64,000 nucleotides of DNA from Amorphochlora amoebiformis (taxonomy: Eukaryota > Cercozoa > Chlorarachniophyceae), in assembly GCA_054601695.1 (NCBI GenBank), contig BAAHQB010000132.1, forward strand, positions 248,001 through 312,000. Reading direction: 5' to 3'. This document shows positions 1 through 64,000 of the stretch, piece after piece. The notes below the pieces were generated by a model, which was not told where the DNA came from, searched no databases, and saw nothing but the letters and a program-made list of their open reading frames with translations. The position numbers and the translations under genes were made by a program. The first letter of the stretch is position 1, and each line of letters begins with the position of its first letter.

Positions 1-373
1 CAAATCCTAACCCTAACACTCTCCGTACCCAAAACCCCCAACCCTAACCTACTCTTAACCCTAACAGACTAACCCTAACCCTAACCCTAACCCTAACCCT
101 AACCCTAACCCAAACACTCATCTAATCTGACTTTAACCCTGATCTAACCCTAGACCCTAACCCTCATCCTACTGACCCTAACCCTAATCCTACTGACCCT
201 AACCCTAACCCTAACCCTAACCCTAACTCTTCTGGCACCCAAACTAAGCCTAGCATGAACTCAACGCTACTCTTAATCTACGCTAATCAGACTCTTATTC
301 TAAGCCTAACCCTAACCCTAACCCTAGCTCTAACCCTAACCCTAACCCTAACCCTAACCCTAACCCTAATCAG
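1..373. repeat. Degenerate telomere-like CCCTAA tract
   Basis: CCCTAA repeats with many substituted units fill the left edge up to the acceptor AAT-CAG of the first exon at 374. Runs of perfect units (about 75-110, 196-225, 310-368) alternate with diverged ones. Because it lies on the coding strand of the DENN gene and ends at a splice acceptor, it is better read as intron content than as a chromosome end. No other gene signal is visible here. Confidence 0.85.
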
Positions 374-26470
<26,097 letters not shown>

Positions 26471-26633
26471 TGACCTTGAGGAAAGCAAGGGTTCTAAACT
26501 GCCCGAATCCTCGGCTGCTAGACTGATTGAGTGTGCCTTGGAGAGTCTAGCTCTCTTAAATTTTAACGTCACGGTTTATCATTGTACGAAAGTGCGAAAA
26601 AACTTAGATGTTTTGGATTTCACTAGTATATAG

Positions 26634-41528
<14,895 letters not shown>

Positions 41529-42104
41529 CCTAATGAGTATAAGACAGCTACTCCTTCGCCAACTAGGGAATGCTATTATCATTACAAGTATAATAAGACA
41601 AAGCAGTCATGAGTTAATACAGTATTAAGGTCCGAATGTCCCACACTAGTGAACGATATTCTCTAGATTCTAGATAACTGGTGTGATTACTTGACATCGA
41701 GATATAGTATGTATGTTTATGCACATGTGTTGGTATAGACGATATATATATTACATGTATTATATCTAGTGTATACTAGGTATATAACGTACATAATTTT
41801 ATACACACACACACATTTTTTACACACACATTTTTTACCACATATACTAGATATAAATATATATATATACTTTCCTCTAGTTCCTACATAAATATAAATA
41901 TATATATATCTATATACTAGATATATATATACTAGATATATAAAATATATATATATACTAGATATATCTAGAATTTTATATGTATGATCTAGTGATATAT
42001 GTATATACTAGTATCTAAAGTATATACTAGATATAATTGTATCTAGCGTATGCATATATGGACAGTGACACACTCATAACTAGATATATAGCTAGACATA
42101 TATG

Positions 42105-42139
<35 letters not shown>

Positions 42140-42304
42140 TTATGTGTAATGTATATTTATAATATATATCATATACCTAGTATACGTATAATATATATAT
42201 ATGTATATATCTGGATACTAGATCATATATAAATACATCTAGTACATATATAATATATATATATATATATATGTATATATGTGTGAAAAAAATCTAGTAT
42301 ATAT

Positions 42305-42342
<38 letters not shown>

Positions 42343-42402
42343 ATATATATATATATTTAGTATTCATACTAAACATATCATAGTACTACGTATATATATT
42401 TG

Positions 42403-42450
<48 letters not shown>

Positions 42451-42453
42451 ATA

Positions 42454-42490
<37 letters not shown>

Positions 42491-42891
42491 TATATGTGTG
42501 TATATGGAGGGTCATATATAATATACACATATAGATAAGTATGTATGTAATTTCTGAAGGCTAAGATTTCTGTGATAATTTTTATTAAATTTTGGTCGAG
42601 TCGAAGACTTGTGCACGATATGTATGCATGACTTATAATCTAGATGCAGTGACCAGTCATGCATATACAATGATTAGCCAGTCACGATGAATTATGCTAA
42701 CCTTATTATCTACGTTCCTGGTCTCAGGTAGAAACGTAGTCGACTTTCGACGTACATGTATAGTTACAGCTGTACAAGACGCAGATCTCTTAGATTTTGA
42801 CAGCAAGACCTGGAGTTTCAAGTGAAACCATATCCTGGGATTCCTTAAAACGCCCAAGATTAAAGAAAATATGTTTGGGGGTTAAGGGGTT
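41529..42891. other. Convergent intergenic region
   Basis: It lies between the stops of the voltage-sensor-like gene and the PP2C gene. The first 200 bp are non-repetitive and probably 3' UTR. 41.8-42.5 kb is TA-rich with many ACTAGATATA and TCTAGTATAT motifs. 42.55-42.89 kb is non-repetitive, probably the PP2C 3' UTR. The 66-codon frame at 42857-42657 has no family signal. Confidence 0.6.
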
Positions 42892-43768
42892 CTAGTTGGG
42901 AGTCGAGTCGTTCGAGTCGTTCGTGTCGTTCGTGGGCCCATCAGAGCGGACAGGAGAGCAGACAGGAGAGCGGACAGGCGAATCACGCATTTGCGCTTCA
43001 CTTGCTGCAGGGCTGTTGTATCTCGACCCTACGATGTCCACGACGCCGACCGTCACGTCGTCCAGCTTCATGTATGTGTGCCGCTGCGTTCGCCACAACG
43101 ACTCAAGACAGAGACGGTTGGCGGCCATTGACGGACTCTTGATCTTTTTCATCAGTTTCCGCGTCAGCTTGTTGTCGAATACCCTCCACATCCCATCCGA
43201 GGCCATTATTAATCGCACCCGTTCTTCGGGACCCACCTGAGGAGAAAACAGGGTGGGAAAAATTAGTGTGTATGCCGGCGACGTTGGACTGGAGATGATT
43301 ACCACAAAGCTCTTGATCTCGGGATCGGAGATAACTGCTTTGGAGTGCATTGCGTCTCCTATCGACCGAGTCATCATTAAGGAAAGGTTATGAACACTTG
43401 GGTCGTCCGTAAATACAGCCCAGGGGCCGATTGCCTCGTTTTCCTATGAAACGATCATCAGATACATGCTCTTGGTACGTAATGATTGATCAAAAAGATT
43501 CGGGGGTATCTAAACCTGGTTTCGTCTTCTAGCTACCACTGCACCCCCATTCTCCCGCCCGTACTTCACTACACGATCCTGTATTGAAATGGATAGATAC
43601 TAATGTATATCAATATATTTAAATGTATACTTAGTGTATTTTATGTTTAGATATGTTTTAATGTATAAAATGCTATGTCCATCTATTTATCCGCAACAAT
43701 TCAACATGATTTATTTTGTACAGAAGTTCCAAAAACATGTATGTACTTACGTTTACAAATATTTACGT

Positions 43769-43801
<33 letters not shown>

Positions 43802-44029
43802 GTATATATATACGTACATATAAATTTTTATAATATTACATATTCAAATACAGCAATCTTACGTTCATTAGCGTAAATACGTGTGTTGGAGAGAGGAACA
43901 AGAGAGATAGATTATATTACAATATAAATATATATATATATATTATATTATGTATTATATATATATATATGTATATATGTATATTAAAATAAGTATATAT
44001 ATATATATGTGTATATATATATTTATATT

Positions 44030-44062
<33 letters not shown>

Positions 44063-44270
44063 TTTATTAAATGTTTCCATATATGCATGTATATTTATGT
44101 TGCACAAATAAATAATTTAAGCACATTTATATTCAAAAACACGTTAACACAAATTTTAAGACACATCATACAAGTATTTCAACAAGTGCTATGGGATCCA
44201 TTTAAAGCTCACCTTTTCCTCCTTGAGGTAAAGATTATGATATCTACTTAAATCCCCTCGCTCTTTTTAG

Positions 44271-44318
<48 letters not shown>

Positions 44319-46115
44319 TATATTTACATATACATATATACATATATTATTTTATATTTTATTAATTTTTTCCATTTATGCATGTCTATTTATGTTGCAC
44401 AATAAATAATTTAAGCACATTTATACTCAAAAACACCGAACACAAATTTTATGACGCATAATACCCGTATTTCAACAGTACTATGGGATTCCATTTAGAG
44501 CTCTCCTTTTCCTCCTTGAGGTAAAGATTATGAACTCTACTTAAATCCCCTCCCTCTTATAGTCGATATATATATATATATATATATATGTATTATATTT
44601 TCTTAATTTTTCCATATATGCATTATATTTATGTTTGACAAATAAATAATTTACATTTATATTCAAAAACACGGAACACAAATTTTATGACGCATAATAC
44701 ACGTATTTCAACAAGTACTATGGGATTCCATTTAGAGCTCACCTTTTCCTCCTTGAGGTAAAGATTATGATCTCTACTTAAATCCCCTCGCTCTTTTAGT
44801 CGGCTTCCGCGGAAGTACGCTACCCTCGAGTCGCCTACCCACGCACACTGAACCAGCTTTGAGCCTGGAATTATGAGATTCGAGGAGTCAGAATCAAACA
44901 ATCATTACAAATTTACGAAAAGCATATAATACCATTTAGATGATTGGAGACAAAAATATTCAGCGCACAGCTTCCGCAAGACCGGATGGACTTTTGTGCT
45001 ATGGCGTCCATTGCCCGATAAGCCTCGATGATGCAGTCGTCGGGAACTAAGAGGAACAGGCAATCAAACATGAAAAATACTATGGCTAAAGAGTCGGATC
45101 ATACCGCCGGCTGTAGCCTTCTTCTTGGAATCTTCTTCATGTTGACTCACTTTCGTAAATATTTCGTCGAGCAGACTGCTTTGCAACAGGTTAGCGACAT
45201 CCTTGCCACCGTGACCGTCGTATATCCCAACACATAGGATGTCTTCGTCGCTTTGACCAGAATCTTTCACAAGCGGCTTAACTATTTTCTCTTTCTTCGA
45301 CCATATCCCGACCGAATATCGGTCCTCGTCCTTTCTTGCCGGTATCTGATCGAGACGTACAGAGTTGGATTAAATTCGAAAACGAAAAAAATATTATACC
45401 TGCGAAATTGCACAAGTTGTACCCAAGTGGGAGATACTCCCGCTCGATTCCCGGCAGAAAACAATGTCGTTTTGGCCCTGTCCGCATGCAACAGACCCCA
45501 TCGGTGGATGCGGAGATTGGTTAGAAAAGCTTGGAAGAGCCTGTAATATAACGACGTCTCTGTTCATATTAAGATATAATCGCCCAAAAATATATTGTGT
45601 TGCAATATTCTTAGGTAGAATTGATACCAATTCTTTTCTTTAGTATTAATACTATTACAAAGAATGGAGACATAACCTTTAATAATATATTATGGAACAA
45701 TTCGAAGATATTGCCGTGATGTCCACCATTCCCTCACAATGTCGTCCATTCCCTCACAATGTCGCCGACCATTCCCTCACAATGTCGACCATTCCCTCAG
45801 AATATTAACCCCCACAATGTCCACCAATCGCGAAAGACAGAAAGATCCATTCATGCGCCCTTTTTTTTTTGAAAACAGTGGCCGAATAGACCAACCACAA
45901 CAATCTATATAATATGGAATATTCACAGAAGTCGAACACGTATCCATGCCATGTCACACACCCGTTTTAATCGCCCGTTGAAAGGTGGGTATATCACTAC
46001 ACGGATGTAAGAGAAAGATCTCTATTTATACATTTATATCCCATGCACAGGTACGCTCAGAATCATTGACTCCAGGAACCTCACGATCCTGGATTTGCCG
46101 CGCGGCGTCGCTCAT
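42892..46115 (-). CDS. PP2C-type (PPM family) metal-dependent Ser/Thr protein phosphatase
   Basis: Minus-strand exons are 46115-46032, 45540-45400, 45345-45105, 45046-44933, 44864-44743, 43443-43303 and 43236-42892 (TAG stop), giving 395 residues with every phase consistent and all borders GT-AG. PP2C motifs are in order: EDRYS near residue 82 (metal-binding Asp region), DGHGG at 118-122, GDSR at 204-207, TRSIGD in exon 6, ASDG at 293-296 and DDVTV at 340-344. Family members hydrolyse phospho-Ser/Thr with two Mn/Mg ions held by these Asp residues. The short tail repeats Ser-Pro-Val and Asn-Asp units. The first exon (MSDAARQIQDREV) is less certain. An alternative start is the ATG at 45567-45565, which reads into exon 2 without an intron. 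This is the gene with the least repeat-filled introns, and it converges on the neighbouring plus-strand gene. Confidence 0.93.
44100..44800 (-). repeat. Exon-end/donor array in the PP2C gene
   Basis: The end of exon 44864-44743 (TACCTCAAGGAGGAAAAG plus GTGAGC) and about 150 nt of the following intron are present three times (44743, 44513 and 44212 regions). One copy has GGAGAGC in place of GGTGAGC, which destroys its donor. Even the otherwise compact PP2C gene carries one ladder. Confidence 0.88.
45718..45805. repeat. Tandem repeat of about 21 bp in the PP2C 5' region
   Basis: Four copies of CCATTCCCTCACAATGTCG with small spacers, between the proposed first and second PP2C exons or, with the alternative start, upstream of the gene. 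It is one of few repeats here that contain no TA microsatellite. Confidence 0.85.
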
Positions 46116-46253
46116 GCATAATGGTAAATATCTAGTAGACAATTATGTAGGTATATAATTATGTATGTTGTATATATATATATATGTATATATATATATT
46201 TTTATATATATATAATTGTTACACATAATATATTACACAATTATGACTATATA

Positions 46254-46290
<37 letters not shown>

Positions 46291-46376
46291 ATACATATAT
46301 TATATTATAACATATGCATATATATATATATATATATATAAATATATATATTTATATATATATATATATAAATATA

Positions 46377-46535
<159 letters not shown>

Positions 46536-46545
46536 TATATGTATA

Positions 46546-46583
<38 letters not shown>

Positions 46584-46622
46584 TTATTATTATTACACAC
46601 ACACACATATATATATACATAT

Positions 46623-46829
46623 TAGTCGCTGTGCACACTAGGCACAGTCATGCGACTAACATTAGTGACATTTATCAGTGACAACAGTCTAGACATTCAT
46701 GTGCACTATTAATATCGAGGTCCACCGACACGTGTCCAGAGCCTACCGGTAACCTGACCGTTTATATTTTAAAAAAAATTGTTTCGTATAATATTATATA
46801 GAATACATAATTATATATATATATATATG

Positions 46830-46882
<53 letters not shown>

Positions 46883-47030
46883 TTATAATATATATATATA
46901 ATATATTTATTATATTTATAATAATAATAATTATAATAATAATAATATATATGTAGACGTAAATATATCTATAATTATACAATGTTAATATTATAAATTA
47001 TATAATCATAATTTTTCGTCTAATCAATTG

Positions 47031-47125
<95 letters not shown>

Positions 47126-47275
47126 TGTATTCTATATAATATTATACGAAACAATTTTTTTTTAAATATAAACGGTCAGGTTACCGGTAGGCTCTGGCAC
47201 GTGTCGGTGGACCTCGATATAAATGCTACTAATGCACATGAATGTCTAGACTAGTGTGCACAGCGACTAAGGGAA
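46623..47275. mobile_element. Long imperfect inverted repeat (fold-back element) around a TA-rich centre
   Basis: The left arm (46623-46810) and right arm (about 47118-47275) are reverse complements over about 150 nt: TTAGTCGCTGTGCACACTAG at the outer end, then TCTAGACATTCATGTGCA, ATATCGAGGTCCACCGACAC, CTACCGGTAACCTGACCG, and ACATAATTATATAT at the inner end. The left arm has about 45 extra nt after CACACTAG. No transposase frame lies inside and no clear target duplication is seen. It could be a MITE/fold-back element or a hairpin-generated duplication. Confidence 0.75.
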
Positions 47276-47448
47276 AATTAACATTGATGAATCCTTGATG
47301 GTACGGTTATATCGCATGCTCATGTATTAGTCAAGCAATCGTACCTCGTCGAAGCAGGACACACTACATATTTATATATGTTTATATATTTTTCATATGT
47401 ATGTGTGTACACATATACGCAAACACACACACACATATATATACCGAG

Positions 47449-47543
<95 letters not shown>

Positions 47544-49389
47544 CATATAAAACCAAAAAAAAAAACCCGGTACGTTCGTTAATGACTTAATGTAACCTTG
47601 CATAATTATCTAATCACTCAATGATTGTGACACATTCTGCATGAGACGCATTGCATATTTTCGTTGGGATTGCCCTACTCAAGGATGCCCAGTGTCTACC
47701 TCGACTTGAGCGTGGGGTTTAAGCTAAGGTATGAAGCTGAGCCAAGCTCCCCTGCCGCATAAACCAAAACCCCTCGGAAACGTCGCGAAAACCAACCCTA
47801 AGCTCGCAGTATCCAACAACAATGTGTCAAAGTTCCCCCTTCGTCCCCTCAACACCCCCTCCCCCCCCCCTCTTGCTTTCTCACCGTCGAGATCCGGGAG
47901 TTGTTCGAAAATCCCGGATCGACTCGCGGTCCAACAATTGACGCGTGCACAAGGGCCGGGAGAAAAGCCATTGTGACAGAGCCGAAAAATTAAATTCTTT
48001 CGGTACTATTGAGACCTGTCCCGTAGTCTTGATCATAGCCGCCGTTGGCCGCGCGAATATCGGTATGAAATTAGGTGATTTCACCAAATCCTATCAATAC
48101 CCAACCAAGAGAAACCACCACAAAAGAACAACGTACCCCCCCGGAAGTCGCCGGCCGCTGTGTAGTGGGCACACTGGCAAGGCGCAAGCCCCACGACTAA
48201 TGGGTGGACAAACACGAAAGCGAAAATCACGCGATCGCGATCCGTCGTCGAGGGGTGCGATGCGCACTGTATGGCCTAGCTCATCCCGTTTGGAACGGGA
48301 GGCGATTTCCGCTTTATTTGTGCTCAGCGGGTCCGCTTCCAGGGATGAGACCAAGGCTATGAGGACCCTACACCTAATGTCATCTTTCACCAGAGAGACC
48401 ATCGAGCGACGAAGTAAGCGCAAGAAAAGGACTATCATGCTTTCTCCACCACCAGGAAACTCAGAGTGCACAGTTTCCTTCCCTTACGAGTCATCTACGA
48501 CCCTGGAACGTAAAGGGAAGAGATCAGTCGGGTTCGTATTGTCCCACCGGGGAACCGACAGAATGCGAAAGATAGGCTGCCCAACCTCCATTGTACAGCT
48601 GAAGACCAGCTTTCCACAATACGAGCAGAAGGTGGTGGTTGGTACAGTTGTATGGCGAAGTATAGTGGGGTCACAGGCTAAGACCGCTGTCTTTGCTTTT
48701 GGGAAGGCGGATCAGGCCGAGGTTATGTGTCCGTCATGCACAGGATTACCAGCCAATGTGATCAAAATCGAGATCACCCTGCAAGCGATGATACGGGATA
48801 TGGACGACAACCTGACGCTCAAAAAGCTGAGGGCGCGAGTCAACACGGATGCTTGCATCGCCCGAAACTTCCGTCAGTCGCACCACTAGCAGGGGGAATG
48901 CCAAGGGGTGAGTTCTCTACGGGTCGTTGTTGTCTATCGTCTGCTACTCAATATTCTCCAGTGGTTCTAAAGCATCCTCATCGCCATTCAAGGGGGTTTT
49001 CGGGGGGCCGCAAATAACCTTAATACTAATTGGGCGGCCAATTCACACCAAGTTCGGGGAATACACTTGGGTTTGTATTTTCCATTTACGGCGGAGGATG
49101 TCAGAAAGTATACAGGCGCTGTTTGTTTACGGTTGCGCCAGGCTGTAAGACTTGGCAAATTATAGAATTGTACGGTTGCAGCTATTAAGAGTCAGCCGCA
49201 CGTGTTGTTCCGCATTAGTCTTAGCCCACGTTCAAAATATAATTTTCATTAATGCACACACCCAGCGAATACTTTTTCCTTTCAAGATTCTATAATTTAT
49301 AGTGTGCGTGCAATATATATATATTTTTATATATAATATATATATATATATATATATTGTATCATGACACATATATCATGATATATATA

Positions 49390-49429
<40 letters not shown>

Positions 49430-49927
49430 CAAATTAATATACATGAATACAGTATATAATTCTAGAATTATAGATAACTTACTGATTTATACTAGTTTAT
49501 ATATATATATATACGCCCTGCATGCAAGTACCTAGACTAGCCTAGAACTAGAGAATCTTAGATATCTAGTATAGTTCACATAGCTAGATAGTACTTATCG
49601 TATACTTATAGTGTAGTATTAAAATTATATGTGTAGTATGTATAATTATATATAATTTTAGTCTATATTATGTCTAGATGTGGTATATGTACATATCATA
49701 CGCCTAGTAAGAGTTGTGTGTTCATATGATCGCGCGCATATACTAGATATAATACATTTACTAGATTTAATACATTCATACTACACATAAGAATATCTAG
49801 ATATGTGTCCATACATGCATATATATGTATATGTATTATGTATCATACTAGTCATATATGTATACTAGGTATATACATATATATAAATATAATATATATA
49901 TATATATATATATCTAGGATATGTATA

Positions 49928-49978
<51 letters not shown>

Positions 49979-50095
49979 GTGTATATATATATATATGTAA
50001 TATGTAAGTTCGGGTGTCAGAATGAATTATTCGTCCAAGTTTGGGTGATTTTGCAGCACAGTAGAGATATCTAGATATCTAAATATTCACTGGAA
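47276..50095. other. Region between the inverted repeat and the Nudix gene
   Basis: 47.4-47.55 kb is CA/TA microsatellite with a short GA run. 47.6-49.25 kb is non-repetitive and balanced in base composition and holds the 314-codon frame. 49.3-50.0 kb returns to TA-rich DNA with CTAGATATA motifs. No tRNA or rRNA signature was recognised. Confidence 0.6.
47945..48889 (+). CDS. Unrecognised 314-codon open frame in TA-poor DNA
   Basis: The frame is open from a GTG at 47945 to TAG at 48887-48889. The first ATG in frame is at 48064, so a shorter protein or an upstream exon is possible. The product is basic and rich in Arg, Ser and Thr. It contains KRKSRDRD, ERRSKRKKRT and a CPSC pair (CPSCTGLPANV). 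I do not recognise a family. An open frame this long in sequence of near-even base composition is unlikely by chance, and no microsatellite lies inside it, unlike all confirmed genes here except the PP2C exons. It could be an intronless gene, a fragment of a mobile element or a decayed gene. The reverse strand also has a 125-codon frame (48471-48094), which weakens strand assignment. Confidence 0.35.
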   Translation: MHKGREKSHCDRAEKLNSFGTIETCPVVLIIAAVGRANIGMKLGDFTKSYQYPTKRNHHKRTTYPPGSRRPLCSGHTGKAQAPRLMGGQTRKRKSRDRDPSSRGAMRTVWPSSSRLEREAISALFVLSGSASRDETKAMRTLHLMSSFTRETIERRSKRKKRTIMLSPPPGNSECTVSFPYESSTTLERKGKRSVGFVLSHRGTDRMRKIGCPTSIVQLKTSFPQYEQKVVVGTVVWRSIVGSQAKTAVFAFGKADQAEVMCPSCTGLPANVIKIEITLQAMIRDMDDNLTLKKLRARVNTDACIARNFRQSHH

Positions 50096-62282
<12,187 letters not shown>

Positions 62283-62393
62283 CTATATATATATATATAT
62301 ATATATCCATATATCTATAGATCTATATCTATATATCTATATATCTATATCTATATATCTATATATATATATGTATTATATATGTATTATATA

Positions 62394-62460
<67 letters not shown>

Positions 62461-62521
62461 GTACGCATAAAAGATATACACAATATGTATATTATGTATA
62501 TATATATATATACATACATAC

Positions 62522-62563
<42 letters not shown>

Positions 62564-62605
62564 TTATATGTATAAATCATCTATAGATGTACATATGCAT
62601 GTGTA

Positions 62606-62640
<35 letters not shown>

Positions 62641-62758
62641 CTTAACTATATAAATGTACATTTATATGTAAATACGTATATATATATGTATATATGTATG
62701 TATTTATATATGTATAAATATATATTACGCATATCTTTAAAGGGAGAGATATGTACAC

Positions 62759-62809
<51 letters not shown>

Positions 62810-62820
62810 TATATATATAA

Positions 62821-62857
<37 letters not shown>

Positions 62858-63422
62858 TAATATACATATAATTACATATTCATATAATGACTCAACCTAA
62901 CCTTAACCGAACCCTAATGCTACTCCTAACCCTAACCCTAACCCTAACCCTAACCCTAATCGTAACCCTAACCCTAACCCTAACCCTAACCCTAACGAGT
63001 CAATGGTCCTCAGGCTACTATTCTGATCCTAACCAACCCCAACCCTAACCCTAACCCTAACCCTAACCCTAACCCTCACCCTCCCTAACTCTAACCCTAA
63101 CCTTAACCGCTACCCCAACAACCCTAGCAATAACCAACAAATCCTAACCTAATCCTAGCTCACTAACGCCAACCCTAACCCTAACCCTAACCCTAACCCT
63201 AACCCTAACCCTAACCCTAACCCAAGTACCTCCTTAGCCAGGTTGATCACCTAAAAACACGCAAAAACGTGTTATCGAAATAGGTATGCAGACAACACAA
63301 AAAACAGGTTAGGGTTAGGGTTAGGGTTAGGGTTAGGGTTAGGGTTAGGGTTACCGCCCAGCGGTCACGAGGCATCCATGGTCGCAAATAGTAGTCAGAT
63401 ATAAGTATACCTAGGGTTAGGG

Positions 63423-63490
<68 letters not shown>

Positions 63491-63577
63491 CTGTGTGTAT
63501 TTATATATATATTATAATTTGGTTTATGTTATATATAAACATATGCATATATATATATATATTATATATTATATATA

Positions 63578-63673
<96 letters not shown>

Positions 63674-63684
63674 GTACATGTGTT

Positions 63685-63720
<36 letters not shown>

Positions 63721-63726
63721 GATGTG

Positions 63727-63793
<67 letters not shown>

Positions 63794-63804
63794 ATATATA
63801 TATT

Positions 63805-63848
<44 letters not shown>

Positions 63849-63881
63849 AAAATATATTATATATATATATATATATATATC

Positions 63882-63959
<78 letters not shown>

Positions 63960-64000
63960 TACCGAACTTTATACAAAATCCTAATCCTACGCTCGCACAA
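62283..64000. other. Right-hand flank: TA DNA and telomere-like blocks of both orientations
   Basis: 62.28-62.88 kb is TA/CA microsatellite. 62885-63230 holds degenerate to perfect CCCTAA blocks with a short unique segment at 62997-63030. 63308-63353 is GGGTTA, the opposite orientation. 63.42-63.96 kb is (TA)n. No exon was recognised. The change of polarity near 63.27 kb may mark the 5' side of the Nudix gene or the intron of another gene. Confidence 0.7.

Noticed and set aside
1-373. A true chromosome end (telomere) at the left edge
   Set aside because: The repeats are degenerate and run into a splice acceptor and coding exon. Similar tracts occur throughout the window in introns.

Overview
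This is a gene-bearing nuclear segment from a eukaryote, almost certainly a protist. The evidence is spliceosomal (GT-AG) introns, families such as a DENN-domain protein and a eukaryotic-type PP2C phosphatase, no operons or ribosome binding sites, and many TTAGGG-type repeats. The sequence does not fix the lineage. Roughly half of the window is (TA)n microsatellite, with CCCTAA/TTAGGG tracts, kilobase-scale CT tracts and short tandem arrays. Nearly every long open frame seen by simple translation is repeat translation ([18 protein letters not shown]). The real coding sequence is in exons of about 15-435 nt, which I rebuilt by hand from AG|exon|GT borders, reading-phase continuity and protein logic.

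Layout. (1) 374-26470, plus strand: a gene of about 47 small exons for a large DENN-domain protein (uDENN, cDENN and dDENN all recognisable), with a helical N-terminal region and an acidic tail holding a 34-residue tandem repeat. It is open at the left edge of the window. (2) 26.6-29.3 kb: intergenic AT-rich DNA, a telomere-like tract, a poly-C run and a GC-rich promoter-like stretch. (3) 29335-41528, plus strand: a gene for a small membrane protein with voltage-sensor-like S1, S3 and S4 segments, followed by a charged coiled coil. (4) 46115-42892, minus strand: a complete PP2C-type phosphatase, converging on gene 3. (5) 46.1-50.1 kb: a large imperfect inverted repeat and an unrecognised 314-codon open frame in TA-poor DNA. 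(6) 62282-50096, minus strand: a gene of about 23 exons ending in a complete Nudix hydrolase domain. (7) 62.3-64 kb: TA DNA and telomere-like blocks of both orientations.

The main discovery is in the introns. Again and again the end of an exon, with its splice site, has been copied 2-12 times into the neighbouring intron, each copy separated by (TA)n. The copies always lie on the intron side: downstream of the exon for donor copies, upstream for acceptor copies. They make ladders of decoy splice sites and leave one intact exon. A second class of introns, best seen at 59.13-59.92 kb, consists almost entirely of (CCCTAA)n in coding-strand orientation, which supplies CTAAC branch-point-like sequence and pyrimidines directly before the AG. 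The four genes have no obvious common pathway. What they share is this intron architecture, which is weakest in the PP2C gene.
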